A DNA stretch of 24,339 nt from an uncultured Bacilli bacterium (GCA_944372315.1 CALVYX010000029.1:1-24339), one strand, 5' to 3'; counted from the first letter of the stretch, positions 14,580-22,578 are shown. Translations and numbers: made by a program. Notes: generated by a model from the sequence alone, not told the origin.

Positions 14580-14865
14580 ATTTTAATTTATATTCTTTAA
14601 ATCCACCTAGTACATTTATTACTTTATATCCTTGTTTTTGCAATTTATTACACGCGGTTTTACTTCTACTACCGTATTCACAGTATATATAGTATGTATC
14701 ATTTTTATTAAGATAAGAATCAGGATTCGTGAGTAAAAAGTTCATAGGAATATTAATAGAAGTAGGAATGCTACCTAAATTAAATTGATAATTATCACGT
14801 ATATCAATTATTTTTACTTTAGGGATTAGTCCTTTTAGTTCTGTCGCAGTAATATCATTGGACAT
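14578..14865 (-). CDS. Single-domain rhodanese-like sulfurtransferase
   Basis: A 95-residue rhodanese domain. The active-site loop CEYGSRS begins at Cys62 after the strand DTYYIYC, and the typical IDIRDNYQFNLGSIPTSINIP segment (20-40) and final VLGGF are present. It would carry a persulfide for thiol or Fe-S chemistry. I start at the ATG at 14865 because GGAGGT lies seven bases before it; an ATG at 14880 overlaps that ribosome site. It is monocistronic with a good promoter. Convergence with feoB fits iron-sulfur metabolism but does not prove it. Confidence 0.88.
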   Translation of the reverse strand: MSNDITATELKGLIPKVKIIDIRDNYQFNLGSIPTSINIPMNFLLTNPDSYLNKNDTYYIYCEYGSRSKTACNKLQKQGYKVINVLGGFKEYKLK

Positions 14866-14883
14866 AGTGTATACCTCCATAGT

Positions 14884-14912
14884 ATTATATGCAAATAAAT
14901 ATAAAAAGTTAA
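14884..14912 (-). promoter_or_regulatory. Promoter of the rhodanese gene
   Basis: The minus strand shows TTAACT (14912-14907), 17 bases, then a perfect TATAAT (14889-14884). The start would be near 14877, about 12 bases before the ATG. Confidence 0.55.
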
Positions 14913-14935
14913 AAAAAGAAGCTATTTTTTGCTTC
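14911..14935 (-). terminator. Terminator of the YkpA-type ABC-F gene
   Basis: On the minus strand GAAGC pairs with GCTTC around an eight-base A-rich loop and is followed by TTTTTTT. The stem overlaps the stop codon at 14922-14924. It is short but placed correctly. Confidence 0.6.
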
Positions 14936-16511
14936 GTTCTTTTAGATATTCATCATATGTTGTTTTACGATCGATAAACCCATCGTCAGTAAGTTCAATA
15001 ATGCGGTTAGCTACAGTTTCGGTAAATTGATGATCGTGTGATGAAAATATTAATTCCCCATCGTATTTAATTAATCCATTGTTTAGGGAGGTAATACTTT
15101 CTAGATCTAAGTGGTTAGTAGGTTCATCTAATATTAAGAAGTTCCCACCTTCTAACATACATTTTGAAAACATACATCTTGCACGTTCTCCTCCGGATAA
15201 AACTGGTACTTTTTTGAAAACATCATCACCTGAGAATAACATTCTTCCTAAAAATCCTCTTAAAACAGTCTCATCATCAATGTTGTAAAAACTACCGATC
15301 CATTCCATAATGGTTTCCTCTTTCGTAAAATATTTAGAATTATCCTGTGGATAATAAGAGGGAGTAATAGTTTTTCCCCAAGTAACATGACCACTATCGG
15401 CTTCTAGTTCTCCCATTAATATTTTAAATAAAGTAGTCTTAGCAATATCATTACTTCCAACAAAAGCAATTTTATCATTTTTTTGAACTGTGAAACTGAC
15501 ATTGTTTAATACTTTTTTACCATCTATAGTTTTATTTAATTTAGTAACCATTAATATTTCTTTCCCAGAAGGACGTTCTGGCTTAAAATCTATAAATGGA
15601 TATTTTCTAGAAGAAGGTACGATTTCATCTAATTCAATTTTTTCTAATATTTTTTTTCTAGAAGTAGCTTGTTTTGATTTGGAAGCATTAGCAGAGAATC
15701 TTGCAATAAAAGCTTGTAATTCTTTTATTTTTTCTTCTTTCTTTTTATTAGATTCTTTCATTTGTTTTAATGCTAATTGACTAGATTCATACCAGAAATC
15801 ATAATTTCCCATATATAATTTGATTTTTCCATAATCGATATCAGCTATATGAGTGCATACTTTATTTAGAAAGTGACGATCATGAGATACAACTATTACA
15901 GTATTATTAAAGTTAATAAGAAATTCTTCTAACCAATTAATAGCATCAATATCTAAGTTGTTAGTAGGTTCATCTAATAATAAAATATCAGGATTACCAA
16001 ATAGAGCTTGTGCTAATAATACTTTTACTTTTTGATTATTAGGGATATCCTTCATCAGTTCGTAATGAAATTTTTCATCAATTCCTAAATTGTTTAAAAG
16101 AGTTGAAGCTTCACTTTCTGCTTCCCATCCATTAAGTTCAGCAAATTCAGCCTCTAAGTTACCAAGTTTTATACCATCTTCCTCGGTAAATTCAGTATGT
16201 GAGTAAAGTTCTTCTTTTTCTTTCATAATACTATAAAGTCTACTATTTCCCATAATAACGGTATCGATAACTCTTTCATTATCATAAGCATAGTGATCTT
16301 GTTTTAATACAGCAATTCTTTCTCCCTTAGTTATCACTATATCACCATGAGTTGTTTCAATTTCTCCAGATAATAATTTTAAAAATGTACTTTTACCAGC
16401 ACCATTAGCACCAATTAATCCATAGCAATTGCCTGGAGTAAATTTAATATTAACATCTTCAAATAAAGTTCTTTTTCCAAAAGTTAGCGTTACATTATTA
16501 ACTTGTATCAT
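14922..16511 (-). CDS. ABC-F ATPase, YkpA/YbiT type
   Basis: A 529-residue soluble ABC-F protein with two ABC domains. Domain 1 has Walker A GANGAGKST (34-42) and LLLDEPTNNLD, but its signature position reads DIPNNQK instead of LSGGQ. Domain 2 has LSGGERARC and LILDEPTNHLDLES, while its Walker A reads GSNDIAKTT, without the usual second glycine pair. These departures fall in places that are variable in the YkpA/YbiT group, so they may be family traits. The linker (about 240-300) contains the ARFSANASKSKQATSR segment common in housekeeping ABC-F proteins. Unlike the gene at 4392-5906 it has no leader peptide, so a translation-factor role is likelier than drug resistance. The start is preceded by AGGAGG. 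Confidence 0.9.
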   Translation of the reverse strand: MIQVNNVTLTFGKRTLFEDVNIKFTPGNCYGLIGANGAGKSTFLKLLSGEIETTHGDIVITKGERIAVLKQDHYAYDNERVIDTVIMGNSRLYSIMKEKEELYSHTEFTEEDGIKLGNLEAEFAELNGWEAESEASTLLNNLGIDEKFHYELMKDIPNNQKVKVLLAQALFGNPDILLLDEPTNNLDIDAINWLEEFLINFNNTVIVVSHDRHFLNKVCTHIADIDYGKIKLYMGNYDFWYESSQLALKQMKESNKKKEEKIKELQAFIARFSANASKSKQATSRKKILEKIELDEIVPSSRKYPFIDFKPERPSGKEILMVTKLNKTIDGKKVLNNVSFTVQKNDKIAFVGSNDIAKTTLFKILMGELEADSGHVTWGKTITPSYYPQDNSKYFTKEETIMEWIGSFYNIDDETVLRGFLGRMLFSGDDVFKKVPVLSGGERARCMFSKCMLEGGNFLILDEPTNHLDLESITSLNNGLIKYDGELIFSSHDHQFTETVANRIIELTDDGFIDRKTTYDEYLKERSKK

Positions 16512-16535
16512 AATAAACCTCCTAAAGCTTTTTCC

Positions 16536-16564
16536 ATTGTACTATAAAAGAGCGTTTTTAGCAA
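16536..16564 (-). promoter_or_regulatory. Promoter of the YkpA-type ABC-F gene
   Basis: The minus strand has TTGCTA (16564-16559), exactly 17 bases, then TACAAT (16541-16536). The 5' leader would be short, about 20 bases, and ends in AGGAGG. Confidence 0.6.
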
Positions 16565-16579
16565 ATATAAGCTAAATAA

Positions 16580-16607
16580 AAAAAGTAATTTTATTCAATT
16601 ACTTTTT
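16580..16607 (-). terminator. Terminator of the UPF0316 operon
   Basis: AAAAAGTAATT (16580-16590) and AATTACTTTTT (16597-16607) make an 11-bp stem with a six-base loop. On the minus strand a T run follows. It covers the stop of the small membrane protein gene. Confidence 0.75.
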
Positions 16608-16928
16608 AGATAATTTTTCTTTCATCAAATCATATTGTTTATATAAGTACTGCACATTATTTTCTAGGAAGAAATAATGAGCTACATAAAACATTAAAAA
16701 TACTAATACTATTATAGTTATAATAAAGAACAAAGGATGATATAATGTTAAAAATATAAAAATTATTGTGAATAATGCATAAGCTAAGGTTACTAATAAA
16801 TGTACTAGTCGTTCATGTTGAAAAAATTGAATTTTAATTAGATGTTCTTCTACATCACTTTTAGTTATTTTATTTATACTTATCTTATTGTCTATTTCCT
16901 TTATATAATTTTTTAAGTAGTTTTTCAA
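16599..16928 (-). CDS. Small two-helix membrane protein, unknown
   Basis: A 109-residue protein with a charged N-terminal helix (1-40), two membrane segments (about 43-63 and 66-88), and a charged C-terminal tail. Both ends probably face the cytoplasm. I do not recognise the family. It starts with TTG at 16928, supported by AAGGAAGTGAT at proper spacing; that ribosome site abuts the stop of the upstream UPF0316 gene, 12 bases away, so they form one operon. Confidence 0.65.
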   Translation of the reverse strand: MKNYLKNYIKEIDNKISINKITKSDVEEHLIKIQFFQHERLVHLLVTLAYALFTIIFIFLTLYHPLFFIITIIVLVFLMFYVAHYFFLENNVQYLYKQYDLMKEKLSKK

Positions 16929-16940
16929 AATATCACTTCC

Positions 16941-17456
16941 TTATACTGATTTGAAGTAACCGTTTTGAACATATTTTGTTTCAGTAACTATGATAAAAGC
17001 TTGTTTATCCATTTTCCTTATTGTATTTTTTAATTCATTTAATCGATTACTATCTATTTCTAATAATAACATAAATTTATCAGTTTTGTCATCTTTTCCT
17101 TTTACATCTAATACACTAACAGCAAATCCTTTTTCTCTTAATTTATCACTCATATCATGTTTAGCAGTTATTATTTCAAACGAGAAAGTAGTTTTAATAA
17201 ATTTATTAGATATAATACTTCCAATATAAGTTCCTGTAGCAAATCCTAGGGAATATGATATAGCTATCCAGATACTATCGGTATCAGTATTTAATGCCTC
17301 TCTTACAATAATAAACCAAACAAAAACTTCAATAAAACCAATAAGACTAGCATAAATAGCTTTTCCTTTTACTGTAATGATAGTTCGAAATGTACCAAGA
17401 GATACATCGATTATTCTAACTCCAAAAATTTTGATACATAAAAGTAACAATTCCAT
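16941..17456 (-). CDS. UPF0316 (DUF5698/DUF2179) membrane protein
   Basis: A 171-residue protein with three membrane segments in the first 95 residues, including VRIIDVSLGTFRTI near 12-25, the typical UPF0316 motif, followed by a soluble DUF2179 domain (about 97-165). The B. subtilis relative is YebE; the function is unknown, though DUF2179 domains are suspected to bind small ligands. I start at the ATG at 17456 because GGTGA (17466-17462) is five bases upstream, and the ATG at 17468 overlaps that site. It leads an operon with the small membrane protein that follows. Confidence 0.85.
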   Translation of the reverse strand: MELLLLCIKIFGVRIIDVSLGTFRTIITVKGKAIYASLIGFIEVFVWFIIVREALNTDTDSIWIAISYSLGFATGTYIGSIISNKFIKTTFSFEIITAKHDMSDKLREKGFAVSVLDVKGKDDKTDKFMLLLEIDSNRLNELKNTIRKMDKQAFIIVTETKYVQNGYFKSV

Positions 17457-17568
17457 ATAATTCACCATTTATATTGTTAACTATTTTTAATATTTTATCA
17501 GTAAATCTTTTTTAGGTTCTACTTTTAAAACAGAATAAATTGTACTATAATAATAGAAGGTGATAAGT

Positions 17569-18144
17569 ATGATGGAGATGATTGATTCTTTTGTACAATT
17601 GATGATTTCATATTTACAACAATTTGGTGTTCCTTTTGGAATAGGATTAATTATTTTAGAGTCAATTATTCCTGTGTTACCGTTAGCAGTATTTATAGCT
17701 TTTAATATGATGGCTTTTGGCGGAGTAGTTGGTTTTATTATTTCATGGCTTGCTACTTGTGTTGGATGTGTTTTATCTTATTTCTTCTTTTCTAAATTGT
17801 TTAGTAATTATTTTTTGAAGAAGACTTCTAAAAGAGAGCAATTAGATAAAATTATGAAACAAATAAAAAATATAGAATTTAGTAAATTAGTTTTAATTAT
17901 AGCATTACCTTTTACCCCAGCTTTTTTAGTTAATATAGCATGTGGACTAGTGAATGTTAAATTTAAAAAGTTTATTGCGGCAATTTTAATTGGAAAATTA
18001 TCCATAGTATATTTTTGGGGATTTGTTGGTAAAAGTTTACTAGAAAGCATTACTGATTTAAAAACAGTAATTATTGTGTGTGGACTGTTATTAGTTAGTT
18101 ATTTATTATCAAAAATAGTTAATAAGAAATTAAATCTTGAGTAG
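17569..18144 (+). CDS. VTT/TVP38-type (DedA-related) membrane protein
   Basis: A 191-residue membrane protein with about five hydrophobic segments. The early LESIIPVLPLAVFIAFNMMAFG resembles the re-entrant E-x-x-x-P motif of the VTT (SNARE-associated, DedA/TVP38) family, and FTPAFLVNIACGLVNVKFKKF matches the second hallmark P-x-x-x-N-x-x-x-G. Members are thought to move phospholipids or lipid carriers between leaflets. AAGGTGAT (17557-17564) supports the ATG at 17569, with an ATG at 17572 also possible; a GTG at 17560 lies inside the ribosome site. A TATAAT lies at 17546-17551. The stop overlaps the ribosome site of rmuC. Confidence 0.8.
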   Translation: MMEMIDSFVQLMISYLQQFGVPFGIGLIILESIIPVLPLAVFIAFNMMAFGGVVGFIISWLATCVGCVLSYFFFSKLFSNYFLKKTSKREQLDKIMKQIKNIEFSKLVLIIALPFTPAFLVNIACGLVNVKFKKFIAAILIGKLSIVYFWGFVGKSLLESITDLKTVIIVCGLLLVSYLLSKIVNKKLNLE

Positions 18145-18152
18145 GAGGAAGT

Positions 18153-19238
18153 ATGGAAGTAGCAATTATTATCATATTAGTAATTTTAGTTGTATTAGTA
18201 ATCATTTCTTTATTTAAAGGAGTAAATGAAGGAAATATTACGGAAAGATTAGGAAGGTTTGAAGTTAATATTAATAAAGAAATTCATGATTTTCAAACGG
18301 ATTTAAATAAAAATATCAATGAAGATTTTGATAAATTAAACTTAAGATTAGAAGAGAGATTAAATAATATCAATGATAAAGTAAATGAGAGACTTGACCA
18401 AAATTTTGAGAAAACGAATAAAACCTTTACTAATGTTTTAGAACGTTTAAGTAAAATAGATGAGGCTCAAAAGAAAATAGATGGATTGTCTAATGATATT
18501 GTATCTTTACAAGGGATTTTAACGGATAAAAAGACCAGGGGAATATTTGGAGAGGTTAATTTAAAACATATTTTGTCTAATGTTTTTGGTGAAAATAATA
18601 ATAAGATTTATTCATTACAATATACTCTTCCTAATGGCACTATTGCCGACTCTATCTTGTTTGCACCAGAACCTTTAGGAACAATTGCTATTGATTCAAA
18701 ATTCCCACTAGAACATTATCGTATGATGGTTGATAAAAAATTACCAGTGGAAGTACGTAACAATTATGAAAAACAGTTTAAAAATGATGTTAAAAAACAT
18801 ATTGATGCGATTCATGATAAATATATTATCCCTGGAGTTACCAGTGATCAAGCGATTATGTTTTTACCAGCAGAGGCAATTTTTGCTGAAATTAATGCAT
18901 ATCATTCCGATATTATTGATTATGCCTATAAAAAAAGAGTATGGATTACTTCGCCAACTACTTTGATTTCTACTTTAACAGTGATTCAAATGATTATTAA
19001 GAATATGGAGCGAGATAAATATGCATCTATTATTCACGACGAATTAAATAAATTAGGAATTGAATTTAATCGTTATAAAGAACGTTGGGATAAGTTAGCA
19101 AGAAGCATTCAAACTGTAAACAAGGATGTAGAAAATGTGTCAATTACTACTGATAAAATAAGTCGAAAGTTTGATGTAATAAGTGGAGTAGAAATGGATA
19201 AAATAACTATTGGTGATAATAGTGACAATAGTGACTAA
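18153..19238 (+). CDS. rmuC: RmuC-family DNA recombination protein
   Basis: A 361-residue protein with an N-terminal membrane anchor (about 3-22), a long coiled coil (about 30-125) and the RmuC domain (about 130-330). The domain begins with KTRGIFGEVNLKHILSNVFG and contains TIAIDSKFPLEHYRMM, where Asp and Lys belong to the restriction-endonuclease-like core, and later PTTLISTLTVIQMIIKN. RmuC is linked to limiting inverted-repeat recombination and, in some bacteria, to defence or stress responses; its chemistry is not settled. TAGGAGGAAG precedes the ATG and overlaps the previous stop. The next gene starts inside its 3' end. Confidence 0.92.
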   Translation: MEVAIIIILVILVVLVIISLFKGVNEGNITERLGRFEVNINKEIHDFQTDLNKNINEDFDKLNLRLEERLNNINDKVNERLDQNFEKTNKTFTNVLERLSKIDEAQKKIDGLSNDIVSLQGILTDKKTRGIFGEVNLKHILSNVFGENNNKIYSLQYTLPNGTIADSILFAPEPLGTIAIDSKFPLEHYRMMVDKKLPVEVRNNYEKQFKNDVKKHIDAIHDKYIIPGVTSDQAIMFLPAEAIFAEINAYHSDIIDYAYKKRVWITSPTTLISTLTVIQMIIKNMERDKYASIIHDELNKLGIEFNRYKERWDKLARSIQTVNKDVENVSITTDKISRKFDVISGVEMDKITIGDNSDNSD

Positions 19239-19764
19239 TGTTTTAATTATTATTAATATTTTGCTATCTGGATATTATTTGTATTTACATTGTTTACCAT
19301 TTGAATTAGGTAAAGTAATATTTGGAATAGTGTCAATATTATTAATAATTGTTCCGTTAATAATTGAAAAATTTTGTAAATTAAAAATAGAGAAGTATAT
19401 AAAGATGATTTATTACTTCTTTTTATTAATTGCTTTTACTTTAGGAATATTATTTAGCTTGTATTATAGTACATCTTATTTTGATTTAATTGTCCATTTT
19501 CTATTTGGCTGTTTTTTAACATTTGTATTAGCAAGTAACATCAAAATTTCTAATTGGAAAAACTTTATTATCATTATATCAATAGTTTCTTTTGTTGGAC
19601 TTGCTTGGGAAGGTATAGAATTCTTTAGTGATATTTGGCTAGGAACTGATCATCAAAGAAAGATAAGTGGCGCTACTGATACTATGACAGATTTGTTAAT
19701 ATCAGTTTTAGGAAGTTTTATTTCATCTAGTTATTTTTATATTATGAATAAAATAAAAAGATAA
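19222..19764 (+). CDS. YjdF-like (DUF2238) membrane protein
   Basis: A 180-residue protein with five to six membrane segments. SYFDLIVHFLFGCFLTF, GLAWEGIEFFSDI and GATDTMTDLLISVLG are the three conserved elements of the DUF2238/YjdF group, with His, Glu and Asp residues inside the membrane region. The function is unknown. I use GTG at 19222 because GGTGAT (19212-19217) is upstream; a TTG at 19210 is part of that site. It overlaps rmuC by 17 bases, which implies coupling. Confidence 0.75.
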   Translation: MTIVTNVLIIINILLSGYYLYLHCLPFELGKVIFGIVSILLIIVPLIIEKFCKLKIEKYIKMIYYFFLLIAFTLGILFSLYYSTSYFDLIVHFLFGCFLTFVLASNIKISNWKNFIIIISIVSFVGLAWEGIEFFSDIWLGTDHQRKISGATDTMTDLLISVLGSFISSSYFYIMNKIKR

Positions 19765-19813
19765 ATTACATAATATTATTGATATTTCATAATAAAATTA
19801 ATTAGGTGATAAA

Positions 19814-20035
19814 ATGATTGCTAGAATATTTTTCTTTCTTTTGGGATTTGGACTTACTGTGATTGGTTTTATCTATATGATTAGTTATTTAAATCTTCTT
19901 ACTATGGGATATACTTTTCTAGAGTATTTAGTGTTTATTTCTAAAAGATATGAGTGTATTGTAGCAATTATTGGATTTTTGATGATTACATGTTCAATTT
20001 TTAAAGGAGGAGATAAAATTGATATATGTTTATGA
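19814..20035 (+). CDS. Small two-helix membrane protein, unknown
   Basis: A 73-residue protein with two membrane segments (about 3-25 and 43-63) and no recognisable motif. AGGTGAT lies four bases before the ATG. It ends in TGA at 20033-20035, the only TGA stop among the genes of the window, and its last 17 bases overlap the start of the next gene. It probably serves as the leading cistron for that gene. Confidence 0.65.
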   Translation: MIARIFFFLLGFGLTVIGFIYMISYLNLLTMGYTFLEYLVFISKRYECIVAIIGFLMITCSIFKGGDKIDICL

Positions 20036-20672
20036 CATTATTTTAAATTGGACTGATGAAGATAAGATTTATGAATTTTTTGAATGGGAATTAAATGATG
20101 ATTTAGAGCATATAAAGAAAATACCACTTTTTAAAATAGATTCTAATACTTTTGATGATATTTTAAATTACGAAGTGAAAACTAACGATGTTTTTTTAAA
20201 TAAAATAAAAAATTTGACTGAAATTTATACTAGTGAAAAGATTGATGTTATTCCTTATTCCACATTAGTTACGGATGGAACTAGAGCAGTAGCTGTGGAA
20301 TTTGATAATAATGGAGTACTAACTTATCGTAGTAGATTATTATTAGATGAAGAGCAAGATATCTTAATACTATCTAATAAATTACTAGAATATAATTTAT
20401 TTTTAGAAAAGATAAAACAAAGAAATTGGAATCCTTTTATTACTAGACTTGATGAAGAAATAAAGAAAGTTTTAACTAAGGAGATAACTAATAGTTATAA
20501 AAAAGGATGCTTTGATAAAATAAAATATTTATATTTTGAATGTTTTGATAAGGAACAAGATGATGTAGACATTGCTTATCAAAAATTACTTGCTAGTCTT
20601 GAAAAAGAGGTTAATTATCATCATAATAAACTTTATGAAGTTGTAAAATTATCATATCAAAATAAAAATTAG
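20019..20672 (+). CDS. DUF3603 family protein
   Basis: A 217-residue soluble acidic protein. The opening IYVYDIILNWTDEDKIYEFFEW, followed by IPLFKIDSNTFDDIL and then VTDGTRAVAVEFD with YRSRLLLDEEQD, matches what I recall of DUF3603 proteins of Bacilli, of unknown function. It starts with TTG at 20019: AAAGGAGG at 20003-20010 is the best ribosome site in the region and is eight bases away. The start is inside the preceding small gene, so translation is coupled. A terminator overlaps the stop. Confidence 0.75.
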   Translation: MIYVYDIILNWTDEDKIYEFFEWELNDDLEHIKKIPLFKIDSNTFDDILNYEVKTNDVFLNKIKNLTEIYTSEKIDVIPYSTLVTDGTRAVAVEFDNNGVLTYRSRLLLDEEQDILILSNKLLEYNLFLEKIKQRNWNPFITRLDEEIKKVLTKEITNSYKKGCFDKIKYLYFECFDKEQDDVDIAYQKLLASLEKEVNYHHNKLYEVVKLSYQNKN

Positions 20673-20699
20673 AAATTATTTATTATAATTTCTTTTTTT
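20671..20699 (+). terminator. Terminator of the rmuC-DUF3603 run
   Basis: AGAAATTAT (20671-20679) and ATAATTTCT (20685-20693) form a 9-bp stem with a TTATT loop followed by T residues. It overlaps the TAG stop at 20670-20672. Confidence 0.75.
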
Positions 20700-20707
20700 G
20701 TTATAAT
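20699..20707 (+). promoter_or_regulatory. Extended -10 promoter of the glycosyltransferase pair
   Basis: TGTTATAAT, a perfect extended -10, directly follows the T tract of the preceding terminator. The start would be near 20714, leaving about nine bases, including GGTGGT, before the ATG. Confidence 0.55.
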
Positions 20708-20722
20708 GAAGTTGGTGGTAAT

Positions 20723-21616
20723 ATGAAGTTATCTTTGATTATACCTTGTTTTAATAAGGTAGAAAACATTAATTTGTTTTATGATAGCGTAAGACAGGAT
20801 TATAATAAGGGACTTGATTATGAACTTATTTTTATTGATGATGGAAGTATTGATGATACTTTAACTAGATTAAAAGAATTGGGAAAATCAGATAAAAAAC
20901 ATGTTAAGATAATTTCTTTTTCTAGACGTTTTGGAAAAGCGGCATCTATATTAGCTGGTTTAAAAATTGCTAAGGGAGATTATGTTGGAATAATAGATTT
21001 AGATAAATCACAAGATATTAGAATTGTTTTAGAAATGTTAGATATCTTAGAAAAAGATGATTATTATGATAGTGTAGTAGTATATCAAAAAGAATACAAA
21101 GAAAATAAACTTATTTCTTTTATTAATAATAATTTTAATGACTCTTCGTCTAAATTTAAATCGGGGATAACTGATGTTCGCTTGTGCAGAAGAAAAGTGG
21201 TTGATTCTCTTTTGTTATTAGAAGGAGATAATCGTTTTTTAAGAAAAATGTTTTCTTGGTTAGGTTTTAATACTTACTATTTGCCATATAAATTTACTGG
21301 CAAAACCATTTCTTCTTCTAAATTTAATCTTTTTAATACCCTGATTTACAAAATTAGGGAAATAGTATCTTTCAATACTAATTTATTAGAAATACCTATG
21401 ATTATGGGCATTATTTTTCTTGTTTTATGTTTATTAAGTTTTATTATTTTTATATTAACAATGAATGCTAGTATAGGCGTTTGCACTTTAATTTTATTTA
21501 TCAGTTCAATTCAATTTTTTGTAATAGGTATCGTATGTGAATATATATCACAAATGCATATTCAATCCAAGAATAGACCTTTATATATTATCAAAGAGAA
21601 AATAAATATAAAATAA
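20723..21616 (+). CDS. Family 2 glycosyltransferase, GtrB/DPM1 type
   Basis: A 297-residue enzyme with a GT-A catalytic domain (1-220) and two C-terminal membrane segments (about 228-250 and 255-277). The start LSLIIPCFNKVENI and the first acidic motif FIDDGSIDDT are typical. At the nucleotide-sugar metal site it has IIDLDKSQD, where relatives usually read MDADLQDPP: the DxD is kept but the following motif differs. EGDNRFLRKMFSWLGF corresponds to the conserved DGDNRFLRGL-like acceptor loop, with Glu for Asp. It would transfer a sugar to undecaprenyl or dolichyl-type lipid phosphate. The following GtrA-type protein fits this role. Confidence 0.88.
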   Translation: MKLSLIIPCFNKVENINLFYDSVRQDYNKGLDYELIFIDDGSIDDTLTRLKELGKSDKKHVKIISFSRRFGKAASILAGLKIAKGDYVGIIDLDKSQDIRIVLEMLDILEKDDYYDSVVVYQKEYKENKLISFINNNFNDSSSKFKSGITDVRLCRRKVVDSLLLLEGDNRFLRKMFSWLGFNTYYLPYKFTGKTISSSKFNLFNTLIYKIREIVSFNTNLLEIPMIMGIIFLVLCLLSFIIFILTMNASIGVCTLILFISSIQFFVIGIVCEYISQMHIQSKNRPLYIIKEKINIK

Positions 21617-21628
21617 TATGAGGATCAT

Positions 21629-22051
21629 ATGAAAACTAAGTTATTGAAAATAATAAAAAAGTACGATGAAGTAATACGATATTTAATTATTGGAGTACTT
21701 ACTACTATTTTTAGTCTCTTAATATATTATTTATTTTCTCGAGGCATTAATTTGGATTATAAAATATCAATAATTTTATCTTGGTTTATGACAGTAATAT
21801 TTGCTTTTTTTAGTAATAAGGTAGTTGTTTTTAAAAGTAGAACTAATTATATAAAAGATTTTTTATTTGAAATAGTTAATTTTTTTAAATATCGTATTTT
21901 ATCACTATTAATAGATTTTTTCTTAATGATTATTTTAGTAGAAATAATCAATATTAATGATTTAATTGCTAAAGTAATTGTCCAAGTTGTTATTATTATA
22001 GTTAATTATGTATTTAGTAAATTTTTAGTTTTTAATCGAAGGAAAAAATAA
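21629..22051 (+). CDS. GtrA-like flippase-type membrane protein
   Basis: A 140-residue protein with four membrane segments. VIRYLIIGVLTTIFSLLIYYL and SWFMTVIFAFFSNKVVVFKS, then VNYVFSKFLVFNRRK, are the paired GtrA signatures. GtrA proteins are thought to flip lipid-linked sugars made by a GtrB-type enzyme, and that enzyme is encoded 12 bases upstream. TGAGGATC serves as ribosome site. Confidence 0.88.
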   Translation: MKTKLLKIIKKYDEVIRYLIIGVLTTIFSLLIYYLFSRGINLDYKISIILSWFMTVIFAFFSNKVVVFKSRTNYIKDFLFEIVNFFKYRILSLLIDFFLMIILVEIININDLIAKVIVQVVIIIVNYVFSKFLVFNRRKK

Positions 22052-22083
22052 AAGTTATAGTTTAATTTATTTGGCGTAAACAC

Positions 22084-22111
22084 TTGAATTTTAAGTAAAA
22101 TATAGTATAAT
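22084..22111 (+). promoter_or_regulatory. Promoter of the PerR-like gene
   Basis: TTGAAT (22084-22089), 16 bases, then TATAAT (22106-22111). The start near 22117 falls inside the operator-like palindrome and only about six bases before the ATG at 22123. Confidence 0.65.
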
Positions 22112-22113
22112 AT

Positions 22114-22136
22114 TTAACGATAATGATTATTAGTAA
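22114..22136. promoter_or_regulatory. Fur/PerR-box-like palindrome, probable autoregulation
   Basis: TTAACGATAAT and ATTATTAGTAA flank a central G; eight of eleven positions are symmetric. The core GATAATGATTAT resembles Fur and Per boxes. It covers the transcription start region and the first codons, so binding of the encoded regulator would stop transcription. Confidence 0.55.
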
Positions 22137-22545
22137 GGAAGTGATTATTATTAGAAATACCAGGCAAAAGGAACTTATATTGCAAGTTCTCAATAATGAT
22201 AAGTCGCATCCAACGATAAAAGATATTTATGATCAGGTTCATGCTTTAGATAACAAAATAGGTCAAGCTACTGTTTATAGAAATGTTAATAAATTAGTAA
22301 ATGTAGGTGAAGTTAGAAGATTAAAATTTGATGATGATAGTGTTCACTACGAAGAATATAAAAATAATCATTGTCACTTTATATGTAATTCTTGTAATCG
22401 TATAATAGATATACTTGATGATGAAATAAGTATACCTGTAGATAAGATTAGTAGTAATTATAATATAGAGATAGAGGAATGTGAAATCACCTTGCATGGG
22501 GAATGTGATGAATGTAAAAGTATGCTATTAAGAGGTAACTCTTAA
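22123..22545 (+). CDS. perR: PerR-like Fur-family regulator
   Basis: A Fur-family metalloregulator of 140 residues from the ATG at 22123. The winged helix is at about 12-70 (ATVYRNVNKLVNVG). The metal sites fit PerR: His29, His83 and His85 (HCH), and Asp96 at the place of PerR Asp104, the residue that separates peroxide sensors from Fur; but the place of PerR Asp85 is Glu77. Structural zinc is held by CNSC (88-91) and CDEC (128-131). The start is uncertain: conserved sequence begins at RNTRQK, AAGGAA (22135-22140) lies inside the frame, and no ATG, GTG or TTG follows it at proper spacing; an ATT at 22150 would fit. Rubrerythrin follows, as in peroxide-stress operons. Confidence 0.82.
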   Translation: MIISKEVIIIRNTRQKELILQVLNNDKSHPTIKDIYDQVHALDNKIGQATVYRNVNKLVNVGEVRRLKFDDDSVHYEEYKNNHCHFICNSCNRIIDILDDEISIPVDKISSNYNIEIEECEITLHGECDECKSMLLRGNS

Positions 22546-22578
22546 TATAGATATAATATAGGAAGGAAGGAAAGTATT

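Noticed and set aside
19814..20035. TGA stop at 20033-20035 as evidence for TGA-to-tryptophan recoding
   Set aside because: Read-through would soon meet two more TGA codons and a TAA in sequence already used by the next gene, and every Trp in the window is TGG. TGA is simply rare as a stop here.
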